NCBI GenBank assembly: GCA_017535925.1
Contig: JAFXTD010000055.1
Coordinates: 1-64,000, forward strand
DNA from: Selenomonadaceae bacterium
GTDB lineage: Bacteria; Bacillota; Negativicutes; Selenomonadales; Selenomonadaceae
DNA length: 64,000 nt
Direction: 5' to 3'
The notes beneath the pieces are model-generated. The model was given only the letters and a program-made list of their open reading frames with translations. It searched no databases and was not told where the DNA came from. Position numbers and translations under genes: made by a program. Of this stretch, positions 1 to 8,306 are shown piece by piece; position 1 is the first letter of the stretch; every line of letters begins with the position of its first letter.

Positions 1-172
1 AATTTTATTTTTAAATCTACTTTTCTTTTGCCACGCCCAAAAGAAAAGTAGCAAAAGAAAAGGGCGTTTGTCCGCTATAAAACCTTCCAGGTTTTAAGTC
101 GCGGCGGCCGCACGTCCATGTGCGGCCGGGCACTCGCCAACCGCTGCTTTTGAATTTATCAACAGCCCCTAG
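1..172 (+). repeat. Multi-hairpin dispersed element, copy 1 (left end cut by window)
   Basis: This copy shows three nested inverted repeats in order. P1 is CTACTTTTCTTTTG (17-30) pairing with CAAAAGAAAAGTAG (38-51). P2 is AAAACCT (79-85) pairing with AGGTTTT (89-95) around a TCC loop. P3 is CGGCCGCAC (105-113) pairing with GTGCGGCCG (120-128). The right end, TTGAATTTATCAACAGCCCC, matches the right end of the copy near 34200. Related copies lie near 12400, 19500, 34000, 39100, 50800 and 59100. No coding capacity is seen. The function is unknown. Confidence 0.8.
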
Positions 173-235
173 GAATTAGGAATGATTACGTTGAGAATTT
201 AATTCCTCATTCCTAATTCCCAATTCCTAATTGAA
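170..235. repeat. Palindromic GGAATTA heptamer array, copy 1
   Basis: Short tandem units of GGAATTA or GGAATGA run rightward from 172. They are met by an inverted arm of TAATTCC/TCATTCC units ending in CCTAATTGA at 235. The array directly abuts the end of the multi-hairpin element. It interrupts the RelE toxin reading frame on the minus strand and provides its stop codon. The edge motif CAATTAGG recurs at the edges of the copies near 7424, 17710, 22822 and 44284. Confidence 0.8.
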
Positions 236-362
236 TTTTTTCGCAACTTTCAAGATTTGTTTCAATCCATTTTTTTATTCTGTCGCGAACGGGCGCATCA
301 AGCCTGTCAAATTTTTTCTCGGCTTTCTTCGACAACACAACCGAATATTTTTTTACGCCCAC
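213..362 (-). pseudogene. RelE/ParE-type toxin remnant truncated by a heptamer repeat
   Basis: Reading starts at a GTG (360-362) that overlaps the antitoxin stop, the usual coupling of such modules. The first 42 codons encode a RelE/ParE-like N-terminus with the segment YSVVLSKKAEKKFDRLDAPV followed by a helix ending ESCEKI. The frame then runs straight into the CAATTAGGAATTGGGAATTAG repeat and stops at 213, giving 49 residues against about 85-95 for the family. The missing part normally holds the central beta strands and catalytic arginines or lysines, so the product should be inactive. No continuation of the toxin is seen beyond the repeat. Family assignment rests on the first 40 residues and the partner gene. 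Confidence 0.65.
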
Positions 363-571
363 TTTGCCGCCGCCTCCTTAAAAGGAATTGTCACGGGGTT
401 TTTCAAATATTCCGCATAAGCCGCGTCCGCCGCTTGAATGTCTTCTTCGTCTTCGAGTTTTTCAAGCACTGCTCTGCGAATAAATTCCGAAACGCTGATG
501 TCTTTTTTTTCAGTATAATCTTCAAGCCGGTTTAATGCCTCGTCTTGTATGTTCACCGTTATCAATGCCAT
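353..571 (-). CDS. RelB/DUF6290-type ribbon-helix-helix antitoxin
   Basis: This is a 72-residue protein beginning MALITVNIQDEALNRLEDY, with SVSEFIRRAVLEKLEDEEDI as the ribbon-helix-helix DNA-binding segment. An acidic toxin-binding tail ends at AAAKWA. The start is set by AAAGGAG eight bases upstream of the ATG at 571. By family, it would neutralise a RelE/ParE mRNA interferase or gyrase poison and autoregulate the pair. Its toxin gene overlaps it but is truncated, so this is probably an orphan antitoxin that either decays neutrally or blocks related toxins. It lies 13 bp after lptB and may be read from the LPS operon. Confidence 0.75.
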   Translation of the reverse strand: MALITVNIQDEALNRLEDYTEKKDISVSEFIRRAVLEKLEDEEDIQAADAAYAEYLKNPVTIPFKEAAAKWA

Positions 572-584
572 TTTTATCGCTCCT

Positions 585-1304
585 TTACAAGGTGAAGTTG
601 GTGCCGAGATAAAATTTCTTGGCAATGTCGCTGTTGGCAATTTCGTTTGCAGAGCCTTCCAACAAAATTTTTCCCTCGTTTAGAATATAGGCGCGGTCGA
701 CGATATGCAGTGTCTCGCGGACGTTGTGGTCGGTTATCAAAATGCCCATGCCGCGTTTCTTGAGGTATTTTATAATTTCTTGAATGTCGGCAACCGCCAA
801 AGGGTCGACGCCGGCAAAAGGTTCGTCAAGCAAAATAAATTTCGGCTCCAAAGCAAGACAGCGCGCAATTTCAACACGCCGCCGCTCGCCGCCGGAAAGT
901 TCAGTGCCTTTGCGTTTTTCGACGTGCCGAATGCTGAACTCGCGCAAAAGTTCGTTGAGTTTCTGTTGGCGTTCTTCTTTGTTCAGATTGAGCGTCTCAA
1001 GAATCGCCATGATATTTTCTCGAACGGTCAGCTTGCGGAAAATCGACGCCTCTTGCGTGAGATAACTTATTCCCAATTCGGCGCGCTTATACATCGGCAA
1101 CTTGGAAATATCAACGTCGTTGATAAAAACTTCGCCTTCGTCGGGGCGTTCCAAGCCGACCATCATGTAAAAAGAAGTTGTCTTGCCCGCGCCGTTGGGA
1201 CCAAGCAAGCCGACTATCTCGCCCGTTTCGACTTTTATCGAAACTTTGTTGACGACCGTCCGCCCTTTGAACGCCTTAACCAAATTACGCGCCTCAAGAT
1301 TCAT
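585..1304 (-). CDS. lptB: LPS export ABC transporter ATP-binding protein LptB
   Basis: This is the cytoplasmic ATPase that drives extraction of LPS from the inner membrane through the Lpt bridge. About 239 residues show Walker [12 protein letters not shown], a Q-loop SYLTQEAS, signature [15 protein letters not shown], Walker [13 protein letters not shown] and a switch histidine in [10 protein letters not shown]. The start at [12 protein letters not shown] fits the family N-terminus. A longer frame upstream would run into lptA. Its start overlaps the lptA stop by 11 bp, indicating translational coupling. The permease partners LptF and LptG are not in the window. Confidence 0.95.
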   Translation of the reverse strand: MNLEARNLVKAFKGRTVVNKVSIKVETGEIVGLLGPNGAGKTTSFYMMVGLERPDEGEVFINDVDISKLPMYKRAELGISYLTQEASIFRKLTVRENIMAILETLNLNKEERQQKLNELLREFSIRHVEKRKGTELSGGERRRVEIARCLALEPKFILLDEPFAGVDPLAVADIQEIIKYLKKRGMGILITDHNVRETLHIVDRAYILNEGKILLEGSANEIANSDIAKKFYLGTNFTL

Positions 1305-2148
1305 TTGCGGTCGCCTCGTCGGAATTTTTTTCGGGGTCGATAACAACAGTCTCGTCGGAAGATTTTTCTTCGACTTGCGCGGGTGATTCAAAGTCTTTGT
1401 TAAAATCTTCGGGCATCGAAATTCGAGGCTCGGCTTTCAAATTTCCGTTATCTGCAAGATAAACCGTCAAGTGGTTGCCGCGAATGGTGTTATTGTCTTG
1501 AATCGCCCAAGCATTGCCGCTGACAACCGCCTTGCCTTCCTGCTTGCCGTCGTAATCGACTTTATCGCCGCCCGCCTCCAAATTCCGCGTTTGGCTGATA
1601 AGGTGCGCATTGCCCGTGCCGATATAGCGTTCGTCGTCTATCCAACCTTCCATGTGGTCGGCTGTGAAAGTTCCTTCGACTTCGCTTTTGGCAACTCCGC
1701 CCGTCGGAATGATAACGTGCTTTCTGTCGTCGGGGAAAAAGTCAATGTGTTCGCCCGTGAAAGTTCGTCTGTCTCCGTTGGGATATTTTGCGTCGGGCAT
1801 GAGCGTTTGAATCGCAACAACATTTCCATCCGCCAACATGTGTCCTTGACCGTTGCTTTTCAATGCCTCGCAAGTTATGCGCATGTCCTCGTCGACGACA
1901 ATCACGTTGCCGATAAGTTGCGCCGCCTTTGTCTTGACGTTAAAGAGCGCGTGAAGTCCCGTTGCTTTGGTCGTGCCGTGCTTGAGCAAAACATTTCCTT
2001 CCGCAGTCACGACGCCCGTTTCCATGTCGTATTCGATTGCGTCGGCGTTCACTTCGGAAGGCAAATCGTCTTTATCGGCTGCCGTTGCCGCCGAGCTTAC
2101 AAGCATTGCCGCAAACAAGCCCGCGCAAATTTTTTTTAGGTTAATCAT
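1294..2148 (-). CDS. lptA: LPS transport periplasmic protein LptA (OstA-like)
   Basis: A signal peptide ([24 protein letters not shown]) is followed by repeating OstA-type beta strands such as [23 protein letters not shown] and a second set near residues 160-215. This is the periplasmic bridge that carries LPS from LptC to the outer membrane. At 284 residues it is longer than proteobacterial LptA (about 180). An acidic low-complexity tail after residue 245 ([20 protein letters not shown]) is unexplained. It lies directly after the FkbM gene with only one base between them and overlaps lptB. Confidence 0.85.
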   Translation of the reverse strand: MINLKKICAGLFAAMLVSSAATAADKDDLPSEVNADAIEYDMETGVVTAEGNVLLKHGTTKATGLHALFNVKTKAAQLIGNVIVVDEDMRITCEALKSNGQGHMLADGNVVAIQTLMPDAKYPNGDRRTFTGEHIDFFPDDRKHVIIPTGGVAKSEVEGTFTADHMEGWIDDERYIGTGNAHLISQTRNLEAGGDKVDYDGKQEGKAVVSGNAWAIQDNNTIRGNHLTVYLADNGNLKAEPRISMPEDFNKDFESPAQVEEKSSDETVVIDPEKNSDEATANES

Positions 2149-2149
2149 C

Positions 2150-2974
2150 TTACTTCACCACATTGTTATATTTTTTATTCCAAAAGCCCAAATGGAAATC
2201 AGGTAAATTCGGATTATTCAATTGGTCAAGCGGTATCGGAAGGAAAATATTCTCATCATCGACAAGCTCGTAGTTTGAAGTTTTAACGTAAGTCACTTCC
2301 AAACAATTTGGGAATGTATATTTATCGTCCAAAACAATACAAGACGCATAATTGTTCGCGTGCAAATGAACCAACGAGTGAGTTTGATTCAGCTTCCAAA
2401 GACAGGTATATATTTGATTCATTAAATCTTGCGACTTAGACTGAATGAGATTGTGGAATTCAAAAGCTATCTGGTCGAATCGACTGAGAGTTTCGGAAGA
2501 GACTTGCGAGAGAAAGCCCCACTCTGCGCCTTCCACATCCATTTTTAAAATCATGTTCGTCTTATCTTCGTGACCGTTTGCCCGGATAAAACTGTCGAGT
2601 GTGTCCAAACTTCTTCTTGGCTCTTTCATGCCTGAAATACCTGCTTTGAAGAAATGGAACTTGTCGTTTTCTTGAGGGAGTGCGTTAATCGTCGGGTCGT
2701 ACATGAAAACGTCATAGCCGCGTTGTACCATGTCCAAATCCCATGAAACATCCCTGTTTATTCCGAAAGAATAAGCTATTCTCCCCCCCCCCCCCGATAC
2801 ATTAAAGTTATCGACCATGATATAGCCGCCGTCATTTGGTCTGCCGAGACGGACAAAATCTTTGCCGACAACTCTTTTTATCTTGAGGAGCGCGCTGAGT
2901 TGTTCATAATATTCCGGCGTGATGTTGATTTTAAGCAACAAATTTTGAATGGGTTTGCAAAAGGTGATATTCAT
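2150..2974 (-). CDS. FkbM-family methyltransferase with 13-G phase-variable tract
   Basis: This is a 274-residue SAM-dependent methyltransferase of the FkbM/Methyltransf_21 type. Motifs are GRPNDGGYIMVDNF, YSFGINRDVSWDLDM, YDVFMYDPTI and the metal/SAM-site segment MILKMDVEGAEWGFL. It probably methylates a sugar of the surface glycan. Codons 60-64 (SGGGG) are encoded by 13 consecutive G. As sequenced the frame is open, so the gene is ON, and gain or loss of one G would truncate it near residue 65. The ATG at 2974 with AGGAGG upstream is preferred to an upstream TTG. It sits between lptC and lptA, where it is not a usual member of the Lpt operon. Confidence 0.85.
   Translation of the reverse strand: MNITFCKPIQNLLLKINITPEYYEQLSALLKIKRVVGKDFVRLGRPNDGGYIMVDNFNVSGGGGRIAYSFGINRDVSWDLDMVQRGYDVFMYDPTINALPQENDKFHFFKAGISGMKEPRRSLDTLDSFIRANGHEDKTNMILKMDVEGAEWGFLSQVSSETLSRFDQIAFEFHNLIQSKSQDLMNQIYTCLWKLNQTHSLVHLHANNYASCIVLDDKYTFPNCLEVTYVKTSNYELVDDENIFLPIPLDQLNNPNLPDFHLGFWNKKYNNVVK
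2783..2795 (-). repeat. Homopolymeric G13 tract inside the FkbM gene
   Basis: Thirteen uninterrupted C on the plus strand are G on the coding strand and encode part of Ser-Gly-Gly-Gly-Gly. Runs of this length are unstable in bacteria and are the classical substrate of slipped-strand phase variation. Thirteen or any count differing by three keeps the frame. Confidence 0.9.
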
Positions 2975-2991
2975 GAAAAATTTCCTCCTGT

Positions 2992-3732
2992 TCAATCGAT
3001 TGATTCGTCGTCTTTAACGCCTTTTAAAATTCTCGCGTGACCCAACAGCCCGAAGTTCTTGAAATTATTTTCGGAATAAGCAAGGTCGCCGAAGGCTCGC
3101 ATGTCTTCATTTGAAATGCGGACGTTGCCGGTGGCGATAACTTTTTCCTCGGCGGTGAACCATTCCAATTTGTCGCTTGCAAGTTTTGCGCCGTCGTTAT
3201 CTTTCACACGAACATTGCCCGTCGCCATGAGCGTCTCTTTTGCGGCAAGCCAAGAGAGTTCGTCGCTTTTGAGTTCCGAGCCGTCGTCTTTGGTCACGCT
3301 GACATTGCCGGTTGCCGTGAGCATTTCTTCTTCGGAAAACCAAATCAATTCGTCGCTTAAAAGTTTTTCGTTATCGCTGTTCGTCACGACAACCTCGCCC
3401 TCGACGTAGATAATGCTTTCCGTTCGGTCGTAAATGGCGCGCTTTGCCGTCAAGTCCCAAATGTCCTCGTCGTCATAAAATTTTCCTCTGACGTTTATAA
3501 GCTCCATGTCCTGCGTAAGTGAATCGACGCGCATTTTGTCGCAAGTAAGCTCCCAAATTATTTTGCCGTCTTTTTCTTCGGTCAAGGTGTTGCCCTCGTA
3601 TTCCATGACGGTCGGCGGCTCGACTTTTTCTATCGGCGGCGGCGCGGAAGGTGTCGACCTCACGACCCACACGACCAAGCACACAAAAAAAATCACAACC
3701 GTTGCTGCCAAAATTTTTTCTCGTGTGCTCAT
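2992..3732 (-). CDS. lptC: LPS export protein LptC
   Basis: This is a single-pass inner-membrane protein with a transmembrane segment at residues 8-25 (ILAATVVIFFVCLVVWVV) followed by a periplasmic OstA-like beta fold. The fold contains four iterations of the pattern ATGNV preceded by L-S/K-SDxLxW. In the Lpt system LptC receives LPS from LptBFG and passes it to LptA. At 246 residues it is larger than the E. coli protein (191). The extra length consists of the repeated ATGNV units. It starts 2 bp downstream of the acyltransferase stop. Confidence 0.85.
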   Translation of the reverse strand: MSTREKILAATVVIFFVCLVVWVVRSTPSAPPPIEKVEPPTVMEYEGNTLTEEKDGKIIWELTCDKMRVDSLTQDMELINVRGKFYDDEDIWDLTAKRAIYDRTESIIYVEGEVVVTNSDNEKLLSDELIWFSEEEMLTATGNVSVTKDDGSELKSDELSWLAAKETLMATGNVRVKDNDGAKLASDKLEWFTAEEKVIATGNVRISNEDMRAFGDLAYSENNFKNFGLLGHARILKGVKDDESID

Positions 3733-3734
3733 GA

Positions 3735-4655
3735 TTATTCCTCTTTAACCTTTCTTCGACTCTTCACCGTGTGGTGTTTGTTTGTTTTTTGCAGTTCGGG
3801 CGGCGTGTTCCATCGCTTTTGAAACCACAGCCACTGCGTCGGGTTTTCGCGAATGACTTCCTCCAAAATTTTAGTCATCTTTTCCGTGAAACGCAATAAG
3901 TCGGCGTCGGTGTCTCCCGTGTCTTCGAAGTACATTATCTCTCCGATTTTCACGAGGTGCCGTCCGTTTTCCTTGCGAAGGATAAAAGCCGGCAAAACGG
4001 GCGCGTTGAATCGTCTTGCGAAAACGGCAGGACCCAAAGGCGTCGAGGCGGTCTTGCCCAAAAATTTTATGAAGGCTCCGCCGGGCCCGGCGTCTTGGTC
4101 GGCGAGGAAGCCCAAAATTTTTCCGTCCTTGAGTGCCCGTCCCGCAGCCCGCAATTCGTTTGTTCCGCGATTAAAAATTTCAACGTGAATCGTCGCCCGC
4201 AAATCGTCAAGCACCCGCGAATATTCGGCATTCGGTTGAAGTTTGGCGATTGCGGTCACGGGCATTCCGTTCAGCGAAAAAGCCGCGCTCAACCATTCCC
4301 ATGTGCCGATATGACCCGTCAAAACGACGACGCCTTGTCCGCCCAAAAGAGCCGTTCTCATTCGTTCCAAGTGGTCAATTTCTATGTAGTCCGACAAATT
4401 TTTTTCGTTGAGGTTGGGCATGTACAAAATATCGAGCATGTTGCGAGCCAAATTCACGAAAGATTCTTTGACGAGTTTTCGAGCTTCCGCCTCCGAAATA
4501 TTCAGCGCGGGCATCATCTGCGCGACCGCCCGTTCCCGCTGCTTTTTGACGAGTCGATAATACAAATGCCCGAACATCTCTCCCAAAGCCAAAAGCAAAT
4601 CGTAGGGCAAGAGCCGTATTATTCTGCTCATCAACATCAGCGTTCTGTAAAGCAT
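3735..4655 (-). CDS. LpxL/HtrB-type lipid A acyltransferase
   Basis: A 306-residue protein of the lysophospholipid/Kdo-lipid A acyltransferase family. It has an N-terminal hydrophobic anchor (LMSRIIRLLPYDLLLALGE) and the catalytic HX4E motif GHIGTWEW. Also present are the substrate-loop segments FLADQDAGPGG and PTQWLWFQKRWNTPP, typical of LpxL/LpxM. It should add a secondary acyl chain to Kdo-lipid A at the inner membrane, which fits its position beside the Kdo and Lpt genes. The basic tail after residue 290 (KHHTVKSRRKVKEE) is not part of the core fold. Confidence 0.85.
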   Translation of the reverse strand: MLYRTLMLMSRIIRLLPYDLLLALGEMFGHLYYRLVKKQRERAVAQMMPALNISEAEARKLVKESFVNLARNMLDILYMPNLNEKNLSDYIEIDHLERMRTALLGGQGVVVLTGHIGTWEWLSAAFSLNGMPVTAIAKLQPNAEYSRVLDDLRATIHVEIFNRGTNELRAAGRALKDGKILGFLADQDAGPGGAFIKFLGKTASTPLGPAVFARRFNAPVLPAFILRKENGRHLVKIGEIMYFEDTGDTDADLLRFTEKMTKILEEVIRENPTQWLWFQKRWNTPPELQKTNKHHTVKSRRKVKEE

Positions 4656-4675
4656 TTCTTCCTCCGAAATTATTT

Positions 4676-5854
4676 TTAATCAATCGTTGGCATAGGGAAA
4701 TTATTTTCGCGGGCAAAGTCGACGTTTTCCGTCTCAAAGGGATTTTTGCCGTAATTTTGTTGGCAACGGATTTTATAGCCAAAAGAATCGTTCTTGTACT
4801 GCCCAATGTCAAAAACTTTGGCGTAGTCGTCAAGTTTGTCCAAAATCTCCAACGTCATCAGCGTCATCAAACATTTTGGACAGACACTGCAGTTCGAGGC
4901 GTCATCTGTTTTGTCAAGACAAACGTTTAAATATTTCTGTGCGATGTCCCAATCAGCGATTTTTTTAATTTTATCGCGCCGACGATATTGGCAACCGTCG
5001 ATAATCAACTCCAGCCGCTCCGTTTGAATCAATGGCACAAGATAAGGCTCACAAAAACCAAGCATATCATAATCGTGATAGTACGTTGAGAATTTTTTGA
5101 TTTGTTCGTAGTTCAAACCGTTTGAAAAGTAATATCGGCGAATCGAATTCTGCAAGCTGAAGATGCACGAATAAATCCCTAAATAGCCGGCTTTCGCTCC
5201 GGCAAGGAACGGAAACTTAGCCAAGTATTCGGCTTTCGCTCCGGCAATTTTGTGCGTGAAGGCGTGCAGATTGCAGGTGACTGTATAAACTGGCAAGCCG
5301 AGTTCGTTCGCGGCGTTGATGTTCCTGTTGCAACGAGCCTGAAAAAATTTTTGCGTGGAAGAATCTTCAAAGTTGCCGTGAGTGCCGCTGTTGAAAAGAA
5401 ACAGCGCGTTGATTCGATAATCGGGGTCGGTCTCGTTGATGAAGTGATCGTAAATCGTCGACAACGAATCCACGCCGCAAGAAATTCCCGCGCCGATTAA
5501 ATTTCCCTGCGGCTTGGGCGGATTAAAACCGTCAACAATAAATTTCACGGGCGACAGAGCATCGGAGAAGTCGCAGAAAATTTTTTGAATGTACCACTTG
5601 ATATTTTGATAAAGCTTTTTGGATATGTTGCCGCAAATGTGCAGGTCTTGCTTGTGATACATAGCCAGATACAACGACACGAGCACAAAAGCGTCATAAG
5701 TGTCGTCAGCGAGCATATCACCGTGCGCTTTGTCAATCTCAAAGTAAATTGTCTTTTCCGCGTAGGGAGAGACCATGTCCGTAAAATTTATATCTGCCTC
5801 CAGACGTGTTAATCCTTCGTGTACGTATTTGCGCAAGCCGGAAAGTTCAATCAC
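4676..5854 (-). CDS. PP-loop ATP-pyrophosphatase-like protein with CxxCxxC motif
   Basis: I do not recognise a characterised family for this 392-residue protein. Residues 122-131 (AGISCGVDSL) form a PP-loop (SxGxDS), the ATP-adenylating signature of N-type pyrophosphatases such as QueC, TilS and MnmA. A cysteine cluster, CSVCPKC, lies at residues 322-328. NSGTHG and DGCQYRRRDK are other conserved-looking patches. Residues 204-225 contain an imperfect 14-residue tandem repeat (AGAKAEYL then AGAKAGYL) encoded by a 42-bp-spaced DNA repeat. Its place between kdsC and lpxL suggests modification of an LPS sugar or an amide/thio transfer. That role is inferred from context only. Confidence 0.6.
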   Translation of the reverse strand: MIELSGLRKYVHEGLTRLEADINFTDMVSPYAEKTIYFEIDKAHGDMLADDTYDAFVLVSLYLAMYHKQDLHICGNISKKLYQNIKWYIQKIFCDFSDALSPVKFIVDGFNPPKPQGNLIGAGISCGVDSLSTIYDHFINETDPDYRINALFLFNSGTHGNFEDSSTQKFFQARCNRNINAANELGLPVYTVTCNLHAFTHKIAGAKAEYLAKFPFLAGAKAGYLGIYSCIFSLQNSIRRYYFSNGLNYEQIKKFSTYYHDYDMLGFCEPYLVPLIQTERLELIIDGCQYRRRDKIKKIADWDIAQKYLNVCLDKTDDASNCSVCPKCLMTLMTLEILDKLDDYAKVFDIGQYKNDSFGYKIRCQQNYGKNPFETENVDFARENNFPMPTID

Positions 5855-5866
5855 GATAAAAGCCTC

Positions 5867-6439
5867 CTATTGATTGAGCGCAGTCAATTCTTTGTCGTCG
5901 AATTCGGGCGCAGTGTAGCGTTCGATAATCCCCTGCCAAAATCCTTTTGACTTCAAAATAAATTCTATAATTTCTCTGGCGGCACCTCGCCCGCCGAAAT
6001 TGTTCGATATGAAATGAGCGCGCTCCTTGACATCTTCGGAAGCGTCGCCGACCGCCGCACGAAAACCGACTTGAACAAAGACGGGCAAGTCAATCACGTC
6101 ATCGGCAACGTAGCAAATTTCCTCGTCCGTCAAATTGAATTGCGCTTTGATTTTTTTGTAAGCATCGCGCTTGTTCATTTGCCCTTGAACGACGGCAGAA
6201 ATTTTCAATTCGGAGGCACGCCAAGAAGTCATTGCGGAAGTTCGCCCCGTGATTATCGCCGTATTGATTCCGCAAGAGTGAGCAAGAGTTATGCCGAAGC
6301 CGTCGCGGCAATGAAAAGCTTTAAAAAGTTCGCCGTTCGCGCCGTGATAAATTCCGCCGTCAGTCAAGACGCCGTCCACGTCAAAGATTATCAACTTAAC
6401 GCGCCGTGCTCTGTCGATAGCGTCGCCGGAAATTTTCAT
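5867..6439 (-). CDS. kdsC: 3-deoxy-D-manno-octulosonate 8-phosphate phosphatase KdsC
   Basis: A HAD-superfamily phosphatase that converts Kdo-8-phosphate to Kdo. Visible are motif I FDVDGVLTDG with both aspartates, motif II IITGRTS, the lysine in QGQMNKRDAY and motif IV YVADDVIDLPV. At 190 residues it is slightly longer than the usual 170-180 because of a C-terminal tail after GFWQGIIERY. The ATG directly follows the kdsD TGA, so the two are translated together. It completes the Kdo pathway kdsD-A-C-B in this operon. Confidence 0.95.
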   Translation of the reverse strand: MKISGDAIDRARRVKLIIFDVDGVLTDGGIYHGANGELFKAFHCRDGFGITLAHSCGINTAIITGRTSAMTSWRASELKISAVVQGQMNKRDAYKKIKAQFNLTDEEICYVADDVIDLPVFVQVGFRAAVGDASEDVKERAHFISNNFGGRGAAREIIEFILKSKGFWQGIIERYTAPEFDDKELTALNQ

Positions 6440-7408
6440 TCAAACCACACCTTGTCTCAATAAGTCCGTCAAGTGAATCATGCCGACGGGGAAATTTTTT
6501 TCGTCGATAACGGGCAAGACAGTTACGGGGCGCGGCTTGTGTTTTTCCATGACAGATAAAGCTGCCGTTGCCAATTTGTCCGCGCTGATTATCAACGGCT
6601 CCTTGAACATGATGTGTTCGACGGGCTCGTCTATGAAGCTGCGATTTTTTTCCAAGGCACGACGAATAATTCCGTCAGTGACAAGCCCGACGAATTTATT
6701 TTGCTCGTCGACGACGGAAACCGCGCCCAAGCCTTTTGCAGTCATTTCAAAGAGAGCGTCTTTTGCTGTGGCACCGACCTTGACAATCGGATTATCCTTG
6801 CCGCTGTGCATGACATCGCCGACGCTCAATAAAAGTTTTCTGCCGAGTGCGCCGCCGGGATGGAACAGCGCGAAGTCGTTCGAGGTAAAATTTTTTTCAG
6901 CCATTAGTGCCATAGCCAAAGCGTCGCCCATTGCCAAAGTTGCGGTCGTCGAGGCAGTCGGTGCCAAACCCAGCGGACAAGCCTCGCGGTCTACGCCGAT
7001 GTCAATAAAATAATCGCAGTTCTTTCCCAACGTGGAATTTCTCTTGCCGCTCATGGCGATAATCTCCGTGCCGATTCGCCTCACGACGGGCAAGATATTT
7101 ACAATCTCGGAAGATTCGCCGCTGTTCGATATGGCAATCAGAACATCCTTTTCGGTTAGCATTCCCAAATCGCCGTGATAAGCTTCGGCGGGGTGCATGA
7201 AAAATGACGGCGTGCCGGTCGAGGCAAGAGTTGCTGCAATCTTTCTTCCGATGTGACCCGATTTGCCCATGCCGGTCACGACGACACGTCCGCGACAGTT
7301 TAAAATTTTTTCGATTGCCGCAATAAATTCTTCGTCGATTCGCGGAATCAAGTTTTCAATCGCCGCCGCCTCGATTTGCAAAGTTTCAATCGCTTTTTCT
7401 TTTATCAT
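6440..7408 (-). CDS. kdsD: Arabinose-5-phosphate isomerase KdsD (KpsF/GutQ family)
   Basis: This enzyme interconverts ribulose-5-phosphate and arabinose-5-phosphate, the first step of Kdo synthesis. The 322 residues contain an N-terminal SIS domain (GKSGHIGRKIAATLASTGTPS, AISNSGESSE, HPGGALG) and two C-terminal CBS domains from about residue 200 (GDVMHSG and VEHIMFKEPLI). The length is typical. AAGGGCGATAAA precedes the ATG. A palindromic heptamer array lies between it and the upstream gene kdsA and reaches into the kdsA 3-prime end. Confidence 0.95.
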   Translation of the reverse strand: MIKEKAIETLQIEAAAIENLIPRIDEEFIAAIEKILNCRGRVVVTGMGKSGHIGRKIAATLASTGTPSFFMHPAEAYHGDLGMLTEKDVLIAISNSGESSEIVNILPVVRRIGTEIIAMSGKRNSTLGKNCDYFIDIGVDREACPLGLAPTASTTATLAMGDALAMALMAEKNFTSNDFALFHPGGALGRKLLLSVGDVMHSGKDNPIVKVGATAKDALFEMTAKGLGAVSVVDEQNKFVGLVTDGIIRRALEKNRSFIDEPVEHIMFKEPLIISADKLATAALSVMEKHKPRPVTVLPVIDEKNFPVGMIHLTDLLRQGVV

Positions 7409-7423
7409 TTTATCGCCCTTCTA

Positions 7424-7506
7424 TCAATTAGGAATTAGGAATTTGGAATTAGGAATTGAGATTAGCTTTTTAATTCCTCATTCCTAATTCCACATTCCTA
7501 ATTGCA
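7424..7506. repeat. Palindromic GGAATTA heptamer array, copy 2
   Basis: The left arm TCAATTAGGAATTAGGAAT and the right arm ending ATTCCTAATTGC are inverted around a short AT-rich centre (GAGATTAGC). The right arm encodes the last residues of KdsA (ELGMRN) and its TAA stop. The array can fold into a long hairpin in the mRNA between kdsA and kdsD. Confidence 0.85.
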
Positions 7507-8291
7507 ATGGCGTCCGTTAAAATTTTTTCCAAGTCGTCGAGGGCAATCATATTCGCGCCGTCAGAAAGACCCTCGGCGGGGTTGTCATGCACTTCCAAAA
7601 ACAAACCGTCGACACCGACCGCACAAGCCGCTTTGACAAGAGGAGCAACGAATTCTCTTTGACCGCCCGAAGACGAACCTGCGCCGCCGGGCAGTTGGAC
7701 GCTGTGAGTGCCGTCGAAAATCACGGGGCAACCGAAACCGCGCATAATCGGCAAGCCGCGCATGTCGACGACCAAATTATTGTAGCCGAAAGAAGTTCCT
7801 CGTTCGGTCAGCAAAATTTTTTCGGTTTGACTGCGTAACTTCTCGACGACGTTAATCATGTCCCGCGCAGAGAGGAATTGAGCTTTCTTGACGTTGACGA
7901 CCTTGCCTGTTTTCGCGGCGGCGATAAGTAAATCGGTCTGCCTGCAAAGAAACGCGGGTATCTGCAAAATGTCGGCGACCTCGGCTGCCTGCGCGGCTTG
8001 ATAAGTTTCGTGAATGTCTGTGACAATCGGAACGTTCAATTCGCGTTTAATCGCATCCAAAATCTTCAAGCCCTCGACAAGACCGGGCCCGCGATAACTT
8101 TTTATCGACGAACGATTTGCCTTGTCGAACGACGCTTTAAAAATATACGGCATGTTCAATTTGTCGGCAATCTCTTTTGCACGCCGCCCGATTTTCAAAC
8201 TGCGCTCAAAACCTTCAAGCACACAAGGTCCGGCAAGCAAGACCAACTTTCCGCCGCCGAATTCAATATCTCCAACTTTAACGATATTCAT
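7470..8291 (-). CDS. kdsA: 3-deoxy-8-phosphooctulonate synthase KdsA
   Basis: Condenses arabinose-5-phosphate with phosphoenolpyruvate to give Kdo-8-phosphate. Family motifs include [64 protein letters not shown] and [11 protein letters not shown]. The 273-residue length is normal. The final residues (NVELGMRN) and the stop codon lie within a GGAATTA heptamer repeat, so the native C-terminus has been replaced or extended by repeat insertion. The start is 15 bp beyond the stop of the glycosyltransferase. Confidence 0.95.
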   Translation of the reverse strand: MNIVKVGDIEFGGGKLVLLAGPCVLEGFERSLKIGRRAKEIADKLNMPYIFKASFDKANRSSIKSYRGPGLVEGLKILDAIKRELNVPIVTDIHETYQAAQAAEVADILQIPAFLCRQTDLLIAAAKTGKVVNVKKAQFLSARDMINVVEKLRSQTEKILLTERGTSFGYNNLVVDMRGLPIMRGFGCPVIFDGTHSVQLPGGAGSSSGGQREFVAPLVKAACAVGVDGLFLEVHDNPAEGLSDGANMIALDDLEKILTDAIAIRNVELGMRN

Positions 8292-8306
8292 GCTGTCACC
8301 TCAAAT

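Noticed and set aside
170-235. Heptamer arrays as CRISPR arrays
   Set aside because: Units are seven bases with no spacers and no cas genes are present.
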